40,143 bases of DNA from Methanobacteriota archaeon (lineage in GTDB: Archaea > Thermoplasmatota > Poseidoniia > Poseidoniales > Thalassarchaeaceae): the NCBI GenBank assembly GCA_002723045.1, contig PBNI01000019.1, positions 17,336 through 57,478 on the forward strand, in the 5' to 3' direction. A model generated the notes under the pieces. That model had not been told where the DNA came from, did not search any database, and was given only the letters and a program-made list of their open reading frames with translations. Shown here one piece after another: positions 1-10,800 of this stretch (the stretch's first letter is position 1; every line of letters starts with the position of its first letter). Both the position numbers and the translations under genes were made by a program.

Positions 1-960
1 AAGTCAGACTCAGAGGTAAAGAGATTCTGCCAGTCATTCATGAGCGAGCTATGGAGGCATATTGGTGCAGATCTAGATGTCCCAGCAGGGGACATCGGAG
101 TAGGTGGAAGAGAGATTGGATACCTATTCGGAATGTACAGGAAGATGGCAAACGAGTTCACGGCGGGGGTCCTAACAGGGAAGGGCCTCTCATACGGTGG
201 TTCCCTAGTCAGGCCAGAGGCAACAGGGTATGGCTTGGTCTACTTCGCAAGGGAGATGCTTGCAACAAAGGGCAAGTCGTTCGACGGGGCAACAGTCGCC
301 ATCAGCGGCTCCGGAAACGTCGCCCAGTTCGCCTGTGAGAAGGTGCTAGACCTAGGGGGCAAGCCAGTCACCATGTCAGATAGCAGTGGATACATCTACG
401 ATGCATCTGGAATCGATCGCGAGAAGCTGGCTTGGCTGCAGGACCTGAAGAACAACAGAAGAGGGCGAATTAAGGAATATGCCGAAAACTTCGATGGAGT
501 GGAGTATACAGCATCAAAGCCAGAGCCAAATCACAACGAGCTCTGGAGTACAAAGGTCGACGTCGCTCTTCCTTGCGCCACCCAGAACGAGATAAACGGC
601 GCAGAGGCACAGATGCTAGTAGAGAGTGGAGTAACTGCGGTAGCCGAGGGGGCTAACATGCCATGCACCCCGGAGGCGGTCGAGGTTTTCCTTGAGAACG
701 GGATCCTCTTCGCACCTGGTAAGGCTAGCAACGCAGGCGGTGTTGCAACATCGGGTCTGGAGATGAGTCAGAATAGCCTTAGAATGAGCTGGACAAGGGA
801 AGAGGTAGACCAGAAGCTCGAGGGAATCATGGTGAACATCCACAAGAATGCATTCGAGACGGCTGAGAAGTACGGCATGCCCGGAAATTATGTCGCTGGA
901 GCAAACATCGCCGGCTTCCTGAAGATAGCACAGTCTACGATGGCACAGGGAATCCTCTGA
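1..960 (+). CDS. gdhA: NAD(P)-specific glutamate dehydrogenase, 5' truncated by window edge
   Basis: The frame is open from base 1 (KSDSEVKRFCQSFMSELWRHIGADLDVPAGDIGVGGREIGYLFGMYRKM...). Glu/Leu/Phe/Val dehydrogenase motifs include DVPAGDIGVGGREIGY, a Rossmann GSGNVAQ, and PCATQNEI...VAEGANMP. Stop TGA at 958-960. Confidence 0.95.
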   Translation, partial: KSDSEVKRFCQSFMSELWRHIGADLDVPAGDIGVGGREIGYLFGMYRKMANEFTAGVLTGKGLSYGGSLVRPEATGYGLVYFAREMLATKGKSFDGATVAISGSGNVAQFACEKVLDLGGKPVTMSDSSGYIYDASGIDREKLAWLQDLKNNRRGRIKEYAENFDGVEYTASKPEPNHNELWSTKVDVALPCATQNEINGAEAQMLVESGVTAVAEGANMPCTPEAVEVFLENGILFAPGKASNAGGVATSGLEMSQNSLRMSWTREEVDQKLEGIMVNIHKNAFETAEKYGMPGNYVAGANIAGFLKIAQSTMAQGIL

Positions 961-962
961 TG

Positions 963-2684
963 CTACTCTTCTAGATCCTCTTCTCTTTCGTTGTATATCG
1001 AGAATAGAAAGAAACCCCCGACAGAAGCCGCTATTGCTAATGCGATTAAGGCTGGCAGGAGTGAGTCCCCCCCATCATCTTCTGCTGCAACCCAATTCAC
1101 ATTCTGACTGGACATTTGTCCTCCTCCGAAAGCAAACTCATCCACTAGTTGTGTAGGGGTTAGAATTCTGCAGGAGAGGGAATCTTCACCCAGAACCGAT
1201 ACTCTCCAACTGAACGAAATCGTCACTTGCTCCCCCGGTCCGATGATGGAATTGGGGAATGAGGGTGAGATTTGTGCAGTTGTATTGGTACTGACGTCCT
1301 CGCAATTGATTGCCAATGATGCTGCTGCTGAACCTGAATTCGAAATTACGGCATCGACATTCACAGAATCGCCGACTGAGGCTTCATTCAGCGCCCCATC
1401 TTCTCCACTAACGGAAAGACTGTCCCAAACCACCATCGGAGTTCCACTTTCCACCTTTACTTCAGAATCCCAAGTAAGTTCGAATTGACCCCCCCCATAG
1501 TGGCCTATTCCCGATTCCTCCGGATTCCATGCAGTTCTGTAGTCTGTAATGGTGACAATAGCCTGCTCACTCCAGATCTCTTCTTCCTCCCAAGTATTAT
1601 CTTCCGACCAAGCTATCTCGACCACTCTCTCCCTCCCACCATCTATGAAGGAAACTCCAATTTCGTTGCTGAAGTTTGAGTAACTGGGAAATTTGTGCAT
1701 CCCTGTGATCTCGTATGTGATGAACATTGCATCGAAGGAAAGCCTCTGACTCGATACTCTCCTCTCCCACTTGTCGGTTAATCCGCCTGAACCGGCCACA
1801 TCATCGCCCCAGATGATTGTAGAGTGTGCATTGGCCCTGACGTCATGGTCGTCAGTACTGTTTGTGAATTGCGAACCCCCTCCTAGGTGGATTTCTGCAT
1901 CATCGCTAGTCAATAGGATTGGTCCGACTCTATTCAGCAAAGAATCATTGATGTGGACATTGCTCGATGAGGAAATTTGACCTCCGAAGATAATTGAATT
2001 GGTGGAGACAAATTCACCCTCAGTCAAAATAGTAAATCCAGGAGGGCCATAAACCATCATATTTCGGAATTCAAACTCAGCTGCGTTTGTTGGATAAATA
2101 CAAGATGGACAATCAAAATCGCCTCCATTTGCTCTTTTTACTGATATGGAGCTGACCGACGGGGGATGGCACAGCGGCCCAACCAGATCAATCCATATTT
2201 CACCATCAGGAACATTTTCAATTTCTAACGAGTACTCTTGTCCCGACAAATCCTCAGAGTGATCCCCAAAATACGCTGTAACTCCATCAAATGTTGTTGG
2301 CTCAATCGCAGTCATAGTTACAAGGACAGTTGAGGAACTAGGCCATTCAATTTTGACTCCAGATCTATTTCCCTGGTCACAGTATCCGTAACCCACTAAT
2401 TCTCCAGGAGGGGCCGAGGAAATAAGACTCGAGTTGTATATGCCAAGAATTGAATTTTCATCGACAAAAATTTCTACCCCATCAGATATGGAGACCTCTG
2501 AATCGACAAAGTTCAGTATCCCTCCGTTTACTACTCTGACATTATGTGAGAGCGACATGTCATCAGACCATGTCATGTTTGACTCAATGATGATGTCATC
2601 CTCTTCAGCGACAACGCTGTTTGGGAACATTGCCACTGAAAATAATAGGACGAGGCACAACATTACAGGATTTCTTCTATTCAT
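963..2684 (-). CDS. Putative secreted/cell-surface protein with signal peptide and C-terminal transmembrane anchor
   Basis: ORF 963..2747. The likely start is the internal ATG (MNRRNPVMLCLVLLFSVAMFPNSVVAEED, a typical signal peptide). The C-terminus has a TM (LLPALIALAIAASVGGFFLFSIY) and an acidic tail. An Ig/CARDB-like segment (VDAVISNSGSAAASLAINCE...) precedes the anchor. Confidence 0.75.
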   Translation of the reverse strand: MNRRNPVMLCLVLLFSVAMFPNSVVAEEDDIIIESNMTWSDDMSLSHNVRVVNGGILNFVDSEVSISDGVEIFVDENSILGIYNSSLISSAPPGELVGYGYCDQGNRSGVKIEWPSSSTVLVTMTAIEPTTFDGVTAYFGDHSEDLSGQEYSLEIENVPDGEIWIDLVGPLCHPPSVSSISVKRANGGDFDCPSCIYPTNAAEFEFRNMMVYGPPGFTILTEGEFVSTNSIIFGGQISSSSNVHINDSLLNRVGPILLTSDDAEIHLGGGSQFTNSTDDHDVRANAHSTIIWGDDVAGSGGLTDKWERRVSSQRLSFDAMFITYEITGMHKFPSYSNFSNEIGVSFIDGGRERVVEIAWSEDNTWEEEEIWSEQAIVTITDYRTAWNPEESGIGHYGGGQFELTWDSEVKVESGTPMVVWDSLSVSGEDGALNEASVGDSVNVDAVISNSGSAAASLAINCEDVSTNTTAQISPSFPNSIIGPGEQVTISFSWRVSVLGEDSLSCRILTPTQLVDEFAFGGGQMSSQNVNWVAAEDDGGDSLLPALIALAIAASVGGFFLFSIYNEREEDLEE

Positions 2685-2802
2685 TGACAACCCGTACTGA
2701 AAGAGGGACATGAATATCACCCCTCTGGTCTCTATCTTTACACGCATTATTCACATCCGAAATAGTGCGAAGGTTCATCCTCCTAATTTCACTGCCACGG
2801 TT

Positions 2803-3486
2803 GTGTCATCGGATACACTTCCTTGGGACGACCCCTTAATTGCCCCTCTTCTCGTGCTATGGCTTTACCTGCCCGGATATCTTTCCAATACTGCAGCCAT
2901 GCTGGGTGGCAAATGGATTCCAGATCTGACAGGGATCCCAGTTTTCACTATTGATGGGGGCAGGGTGATGTCGGACGGGAACCGAGTATTGGGGGACGGG
3001 AAGACCTGGAATGGCCTAATCGGGGGGACCATCGGAGGTGGCCTTTTGGGAGTTTTAACCCAAAAGATTGCGAATGGCAATACGGCGGATTCTGCCCCAT
3101 TCCTTGACTCCCTTTCGACATATGGTACGAATTCCTCGGAGATCTCTGATGCATGGTTCTACTTCGGAGGAGAATCTGCAACTGCATTCACAATCGGATG
3201 TGTTCTCGGATTTGGTTGCATGGTTGGTGACTCTGCTGGTTCCTTCGTCAAGAGAAGACTCGGGCACAAGAGGGAAGGAAGTGTCAGTTCAAAGGCCCCT
3301 CTGCTTGACACTCTCCCATTCGCAGCCTCTGCTTTCGTCTTTGGACAACTCCTACTAGGGCCGTCTATTGTAGGTAGCCCGGAACTCCTCATGGGAATGG
3401 TAATTCTGCTCTTTGCAACGCCAATTCTTCATAGGTCTTTCAACATCATAGGATTTCGATTGGGGCTAAAGTCGGTGCCCTATTAG
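2803..3486 (+). CDS. carS: CDP-archaeol synthase (CDP-2,3-bis-(O-geranylgeranyl)-sn-glycerol synthase, DUF46 family)
   Basis: GDGKTWNGLIGGTIGGGLLGVL and GDSAGSFVKRRLGHKREG...PLLDTLPF motifs, with multiple TM segments. The ORF track extends to ATG 2710. I prefer the GTG near 2803 because family members start close to the first TM; the start is uncertain. Confidence 0.85.
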   Translation: MSSDTLPWDDPLIAPLLVLWLYLPGYLSNTAAMLGGKWIPDLTGIPVFTIDGGRVMSDGNRVLGDGKTWNGLIGGTIGGGLLGVLTQKIANGNTADSAPFLDSLSTYGTNSSEISDAWFYFGGESATAFTIGCVLGFGCMVGDSAGSFVKRRLGHKREGSVSSKAPLLDTLPFAASAFVFGQLLLGPSIVGSPELLMGMVILLFATPILHRSFNIIGFRLGLKSVPY

Positions 3487-3519
3487 TAAAAGCACTATGT
3501 CGCACCCATATTACAGAAG

Positions 3520-4806
3520 TTGGAGGAACGAAACATGACAGGAATGGAGGTACTAGTGGTTGGTTCCGGCGGTAGAGAACACGCATTGGCGATTGGTCTT
3601 TCTGAGAGCGATTCCGTTTTCTCAGTACACTGTGCCCCGGGTAATGCGGGTACATCGATGGTGGCGACCAACCATAATGTGCCGGATTCTGACATTGAGG
3701 GAATCGTCAATCTAGCCAAAGATCTGGGAGTTTCATTGGTTGTTGTAGGTCCAGAGGCACCTCTAGTGAATGGCCTATCTGATAGGCTAAGACAGGAATC
3801 AATTCCTAGTTTCGGGCCTCATTCCGAGGGTGCCTTACTAGAAGGTTCTAAGACTCACGCAAAGACAGTGATGCAATCACTAGGAATCCCAACTGGGAGA
3901 TTCGAGAGGATTGACGAAATTGACTCCATAGAGGCCAACTTAGAATCATTTGAACCCCCATGGGTCATCAAGAGGGACGTTCTCGCCGGAGGGAAGGGAG
4001 TAACCGTAACTTCCTCAAGAAAAGAGGCGTATGAAGCACTGAGAAATGGGATTGAAACAGATGGTTTCGTCCTCGTGGAAGAGCATCTTTCAGGAGAGGA
4101 GGCCTCAGTCCTAGTGATAATGGACGAGTCCGGTTATGTGATGCTGCCAGCAAGCCAGGACCACAAGAGAGTTGGAAATAATGACCAAGGTCCAAACACC
4201 GGGGGAATGGGGGCATATGCGCCTGCTCCAGTCGCAACACCATCGGTATTGGCTAGAACAAGGGAAGAGATAGTAGAACCGATGCACCACCATCTAAGGA
4301 ACTCGAAGATACCCTACCGTGGTTGCCTATACGTCGGGCTGATGATTGATGAAAATGGAGCTCCCAGTGTTGTCGAGTTCAATGTGAGGCTAGGAGACCC
4401 AGAGGCCCAGGTCACTATCCCCCTGTTTCAGACAGATTTGGGCCTTGTTCTCCTTGCAGCCTCTCGGGGAAACCTCTCAGATGTCGAAGTCGAATTCAAG
4501 GAAGTCCACGCAGCAACAGTTGTGCTTGCATCGGAGGGTTATCCTGGGGATGTGATTTCAGGAAGGGTGATAGATGGTTGGGACGCCACAATAGAGGAGG
4601 GACAAGTTCTCGGTTTTGTCCATCTTGCCGGAGCAAATATCAACGACTCTGGAGAATTAATTTCAACTGGAGGGAGAGTACTCTCGTCAACAGGAGTTGC
4701 TCCTTCACTGGATGAGGCATTGGGAGCCGCTTACCAGATTATTGAGGGAATAAATCTGAAAGGTTCCCACTACAGGGAAGACATCGGTTTTCGCGCAATT
4801 CCGTGA
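3520..4806 (+). CDS. purD: Phosphoribosylamine--glycine ligase (GAR synthetase)
   Basis: VLVVGSGGREHALAIGLSES, VVVGPEAPLVNGLSDRLR, WVIKRDVLAGGKGVTV and VVEFNVRLGDPEAQVTIPL motifs. Internal ATG starts a few codons downstream are possible. Confidence 0.95.
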   Translation: MEERNMTGMEVLVVGSGGREHALAIGLSESDSVFSVHCAPGNAGTSMVATNHNVPDSDIEGIVNLAKDLGVSLVVVGPEAPLVNGLSDRLRQESIPSFGPHSEGALLEGSKTHAKTVMQSLGIPTGRFERIDEIDSIEANLESFEPPWVIKRDVLAGGKGVTVTSSRKEAYEALRNGIETDGFVLVEEHLSGEEASVLVIMDESGYVMLPASQDHKRVGNNDQGPNTGGMGAYAPAPVATPSVLARTREEIVEPMHHHLRNSKIPYRGCLYVGLMIDENGAPSVVEFNVRLGDPEAQVTIPLFQTDLGLVLLAASRGNLSDVEVEFKEVHAATVVLASEGYPGDVISGRVIDGWDATIEEGQVLGFVHLAGANINDSGELISTGGRVLSSTGVAPSLDEALGAAYQIIEGINLKGSHYREDIGFRAIP

Positions 4807-4814
4807 AGAAAAAT

Positions 4815-4858
4815 ACCTCCAATCTGGAGGTTCTCTTTCCAATCCGTTCTACGAACGG
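4815..4858 (+). terminator. Two tandem perfect hairpins in the purD-STT3 intergenic region (candidate terminator or 5' regulatory element)
   Basis: 4815-4831 ACCTCCA-ATC-TGGAGGT (7-bp stem, 3-nt loop), then a pyrimidine run TCTCTTTCC, then 4844-4858 CCGTTC-TAC-GAACGG (6-bp stem, 3-nt loop). Located immediately after the purD stop. Confidence 0.45.
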
Positions 4859-4884
4859 TTAAAACAAGCGTTTTGGTCGGCGCG

Positions 4885-7800
4885 ATGCTGAGTCATTGGC
4901 AAATAGGTCCGGTGGATGGGATGGAAGAAGAGAAAGAAGCCCCTCAAGACGTCCAATTCAACAACCTTGTAGCCCCTGTGTCAATAACGCTGGCACTACT
5001 TGGTTTGACTATCGTAGCCTCTTCTCTCGAAGGTAGAGAAGTTGACGGAGATTTCCTCTCCAAGGCAATCGTAATCTCTCTATCGGTACTAATTCCTGCC
5101 TGTATTGGCAGATCATCTTGGCTGATACCTCTTGATTCTGGAGTCCTGCGTGTCGGATCCATCACACTTGCAGTCTCTCTATTGGGGGTGATCGCAAATT
5201 CAGCAGACCCAGAAAACTTCAATCATTTGTTTGTCACAACATTCGTATTCGTTGGATTCGCTTCCGCGGTATTACACGAATCAGAACGATTTGAAGAGTC
5301 TGCAAATCTCCTTTCAATAGTTCTCGGCGCTCGTCTTGCAGCATTCTATTCAGGGGGCCTCATAATCGCTCAAAGTGACTCCCTCGCTGTTATTGACACA
5401 GTAAGGGAATCAATAGGGGCCGCATTCTTCTCATTCTGGCTCTCTTCAATATCACTCGGATTCCTTGTGATGGTTGGACTAAGGGGCACAGTCGAGAATA
5501 GAGGCAAGGGGGGCCTAATGTCAAACCTTCCAAACATCAGGGATAACCCAGAGGTGGGAATATACTCGTCCCTGGTCTTCGCTAGTTTCCTGATTCCACT
5601 CATCTGGATCGGACAAATTGACTCTCTCCAGGATTTCTCTCAACAGAGTCACATTGGAGTGGCTTGGGCATCATTCTCAGCCTTGGTCATCTTCATTCAT
5701 GCCTTTTTCAGAGCAGAGGGTTGGCACGTATTGGGTGCACTGCTGGCAGTGAACTGGATTCTTTACACCATTGGCCATATTCATGAGATTGGAAACGAAC
5801 TCCCGTCCTTATTCTCCGAGGACGGATTCGTTGGCTCATTCACCTGGTTCTTCCTATGGTTCTGGATGAATTTCTTTGCTCTCTTCTTTGCTTCCAGAGG
5901 GGTTTTCGGCGATGTAGCACCCAGAAGGGAGAGGAGCGGTTTCAGAGTCTGGTGGGACGGTAACTCCTACGCAGTGATGGTCTCTCTTGCCTTCCTGATA
6001 GCTCTAATCGTTAGAACCGCATGGAACGTAATACCAGCAATGAATGCGAACGGAACCGGGTTATGGGACATGACAGGTGGTTCTGACCCATGGTACATGA
6101 AGAGAGTAGTTGACTACGTTATTGCCGAGCGGAGTCATCTGATATTCGATCACGATAGGGCTTACCCTACTGGTGGCATTAATCCAAGGCCACCACTCTT
6201 CTCTTGGTCCCTGGCCTTGGGCGGTTTGTCCCTATCTTGGATCCTCGAGATACCGGCCGATCAAGCGGTCTGGTGGTCTATGGCTTCTCTTCCAGCAATC
6301 TATGGGGCACTCATAGTTCTTCCAATCGCAGGGATAGCCTCTCGCGCTCATAGTAAGAGGTCCGGCATTATTGCAGCTTGGCTTATCGCCCTAATGCCCG
6401 GACACATGAGCCGCTCTACATTCGCAATGTCTGATCACGACTCCTTTGCGATGCTTTTCCTGGCAATCGCATTCTATTACTGGATAAGGGCAATAGAGAA
6501 TATCGATCACAATAAACTCTTCAAGTCAACTAGTACAAACCCTCTGTACATCATTGCGGGCATGAGGGAGACGTGGAAGAGGAATCCTTCACTGATGGCT
6601 AATGCATCGATGTCCGGAATCGCATTCTCAATCATGGCTCTAGGGTGGAAAGGATTCGTATACGGCCCGGGAATCCTCTTCCTGGCTTACTCGTTCCAGG
6701 TTGCAATTAATATTTTCAAAGGCAGAGATAGCATTCAATTCACCTCTGCAGCACTTCAGATGATGCTAGTCGCAATTCTAGTACCGGCCCCATTCTACGC
6801 ATGGCCGGGTATGAACCTGCTTTTCGCACCCAGTGGGATGCAGCCCATGTTCTACATAATCGGGTTTACTTTCGCCATGGGGTGGGTGTCTAGCTCATTC
6901 AGGGACAAGCCATGGCTATTGGTAGTCCTTGGGGGTAGCGCATTATTCGGCTCCATCCTCGCTTTGCTATTCATACTCCAGGTTAGAGGGCTATTCAATG
7001 GGTGGGATATCCTTTTCACTGGCGGTTTCTACTTCTCCAAGAACAAGATCTTCGGAACTATCGGCGAGGCACAAGCCCCCGAGCGTGGAGTTCTTTTCGC
7101 ATCCTACGGGCCCATAGTGGCCTTAATCGCAATAGGTTGTGCATTCTTGCTATTGTGGAGGGGAAGCAGGAAGAACAAGTCGGAACTTACTCTTCTGGGT
7201 CTCTGGACCATTATCGCGACATACATGGCATGGTCAGCCGGTCGTTTCATCATCAACGCAACTCCTGCAATGGCGGTAGTAGGAGGTATCGGAATCTCCA
7301 TGCTATGGGGCTCTGCAAGTTTGCCATCTTTCACCAAGGTATGGAGGAACTCGGGCATTGGAACCCCAAGGACTCGTTTCAAGTCTCTTTGGCCCGCCTC
7401 CAAGGCCCGTCCAGGAGTCCCAGCCATGGTCATGGTTTTGCTTCTGATCACATCTCAACATGCAACTTACGGAATTGACGCTGGAATTCCAAGAGGGGAC
7501 AAATCCGCAAGCGAAATCGATCAGAGCCTATACGACATTGTTCCGGACATACTGAGGCAGGACTTGTTAGGCTTGTTTTCAGTCATGAATAGCGATGCTT
7601 ACGACCAGAGTGACTCTGGACTATGGTACATGGGCACTTTCGGCCCAAGTTTCAATTCCCAGGGATGGAATGAGGCATACGATTGGCTCTCACAGCAGGA
7701 TACCGAAACTCCATTCAGCGATCGTCCCGCCTTCGTTTCCTGGTGGGATTATGGTTTCCAGGCCCTTGCATCTGGACAGCACCCCACTGTTGCGGACAAC

Positions 7801-10800
7801 TTCCAATCTGGGATCCCGAACAGCGGAGCAATGCTGCTTTCGGGAGGTCAGGAAGATACACTTTCGTTATTCATCACTACCTTGGCGATGGGGGACAAGA
7901 GCATCAATGGCCAACTCGGTGAATCTTTCCTAAACGTCCTAGACGAGCACATGTCCCCAGAACAAGTCCAAGAGTTCGAAGCGATTACTTCCAATAACAA
8001 TAAGGAGTTTGTAAAAGACCGTTTGATGGCGGTCGTTGCTGAATATGGTGACGCTGAATTGCTCATGGGTAACCCCCTTGGGGCCGACGGCCTAACATGC
8101 GCTGAAGAAACCTGTTTGCATACCTATGTCGTATTGGTAAACGGGGAACAATTCGGCGAATCAACCACTAATTCATCCGAAGCAATGTCTCTCTTCGACC
8201 AGGCTCGCGGCTCCTCATCTTCCTTCGAATTAGCAGAATTCGATGACGCCAGTCACTACGACATGGCAGGATACAGATACACCAGAGACATCATTGATGA
8301 CTACGACGATCTCTCGACTGCCCTCCACAGAACCAACGCTAGATTCGGATTGGCTCGTGCCTTCCTGATTACTGCCTTCGCGCTCGATGATCTCGTACAG
8401 ATTTACGACGGTATCTCTTCGATTGACTCGTACGAGGTCTCAGATTATGAGGAGTCACATGGAAGTACAACTTCGAGGAATCATGAGATTCGCTACTTCG
8501 CGGTAGATAACCGCCTATATCCTCTCGGAGGCAAGTACTACCAGGATTATCAGTCATATCACAGGGGACAAACTACAGGAATCTTCCATGCCCCAACCCA
8601 TCTTTCTGGCCTCGATATCAACTCCTACATAACAACAACTTACGAAACAAACCAAGGCCCGATGTCCCCTGATGAGTTCCAAAGCAAGTACATGGAGGAT
8701 CTGAAGGCTCAGGCCTCCGGAGCATCTACGGGAGAGGATATGATCCAGATGACGGACATGGAATATCAGCATCTGGACAGTTTCTTCGATACGATGATTG
8801 CCAGGACATATGTCGGTTATGGGACCTCTACCTTGGGCCTCCCATCGATAAGTGGGCAGACAGGAGATGCCGACACCCCTTCTACTTGGATTCTGCCAAA
8901 CTCACTTACCGGGACTCCCGGGAGCTATCTGCAGGGAGCAATGGCACTTCCTGGAGCAATGATGAATCACTTTGTTCTATCAAACTGGTACGATCCGACA
9001 AACGGAACTTCCTGCGAAGAAATCCAGATAACAGGCTCTGCCTCAACAATAGTGGGTAACTCTCAATTGTCGGACGTCTCACTATATTCCGCTGATAGCC
9101 TTTCATCAGGTTGGTCACAGATTCAATCAGGAGGCCCCTGGAAGATGATCGAAGTCGAAGAGGGCGTAATTCCAGTGAACGCATTTACTAGCAATTATGA
9201 TCCCGAAGAAGAGACCCTCTCAATCAGCTCACCAGCTTCATCCTCTGCAAATGATACTGAATTCGTTTTAACCGGAAAGGTAGACAGGTACTGCGGCTCA
9301 ATTTATGACTCCAATAGGAATGTAAAGGTTCTGAAATACTACAGTGGCGCATCACTTCAGGGCACCGTCACACTGGAAGGAGTAGGACCGGTCCCTAATG
9401 CAAGGATTCTGATCGAGAGGGATGCATTCAGCGGAGATGAGTCCGCAGACGAGAACGGCAATGTTGTAGACAATGACTCCCGGACATACTGGATACCCAT
9501 TGGGTCAACCCAAGCAGACGAGAATGGCCACTTCTCTTTCTCAGCCCCTGCTGGAAAGATACGAGTCTCGGCCTTTACTGGGGATCCAGACTTGGATTCC
9601 GCCCGAACATCCCTGCTATCAGGATCGGCCAACCTAATGTCAGAGCTATTCTCTGAGACATCTCAGAACCGTGCAGTAAACCCAGTAACTGGAATTCTAG
9701 CGAACGTCTACGGTTCAACATGGCTCTCTGAGACAATAGTGAACATTTCTGGTTCTGATGGCCACAGCAATGGTGAATCAGTTATACAGGCACCAATATC
9801 GGTTTCTCCGTCAACTGCTTCGGGCATACTTTCTTGGTCGGGAGAACTTGACTTCGACGGAGAACCCGTCCTTTCTGCCAATGTAATCCTCACTCCCTCT
9901 TCAGGAGAAGTAGAAATCCAACCATATGAGGTCATGACTTCTGATGGGAGTATGATAGGAGAGGATTTGAGGTTCAGCGGAACAGGGGAGGTAACATTCC
10001 TAGGCGAGGGGTCAATGGAGAGTATGGGAGCAGTGTCCGTTCAAGACTTCACTGGCACCCATACACAGGCTGTATTCGATAATCACAGTATTACTGGAGA
10101 GGGTCAATTCTCTGGAAAGGGCATCATTGATGGGGCACTATCTGGTGATTTCCCCGATTGCACTGGAGACTTAGTCCCCGAAGGTCATGACGCGTGCATT
10201 AACGTGGAAGGGCAATATTTCTTGGAAGGTATAGCAAACGGTTCTGGAAAGTTCACATCTGAGGGAGTCAGTGAATTTACCAGGGAACTATCTCAGGCCA
10301 CGTTCATCGGTTCGGGCAATTTCGCCACATCTACTTCAGATGGACTTTCCACATTTGGGACAATCAACGGGACTGGAATTTTCTCGGGTCACGGATCGTT
10401 TAGTGGGCCTATGGTCAGACCAGGCTCCTTCCACATCGTCGACGCACTACCCGGGGAGTATGTTGTTTCAGTGGACTTTGGAACTGGGGATCCAGTGGAG
10501 TTATCGGAACCATTTGTGATTCCCCTGTCTTCCTCAGAGATTCAGACACCGGTAACTATCACTGGAGGTGCGGTCAAGGGCACTGTATCGATTTTCACCG
10601 GTAGGCCATTGTCTAGCGAGGTTTCGGTTTTCTCAATCAATGGCTCCAGTGATGATTCTGTTGTGGAGTGCCAGGGTGTCATCACTCAACCATGCTTCGT
10701 CACTCCCGACGAAAGTGGATCTTTCGAAGTCGGTCCAATAGTGCCCGGCTCCTACCTAGCAGAGGTAGATATTGATGACGACGGCTTCCCCGAGATATCC

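Noticed and set aside
963-2747. Upstream start of the surface protein at 2747 (MRVKIETRGVIFMSLFQYGLS...)
   Set aside because: The internal start at 2684 gives a clean signal peptide and avoids overlap with the divergent carS region.
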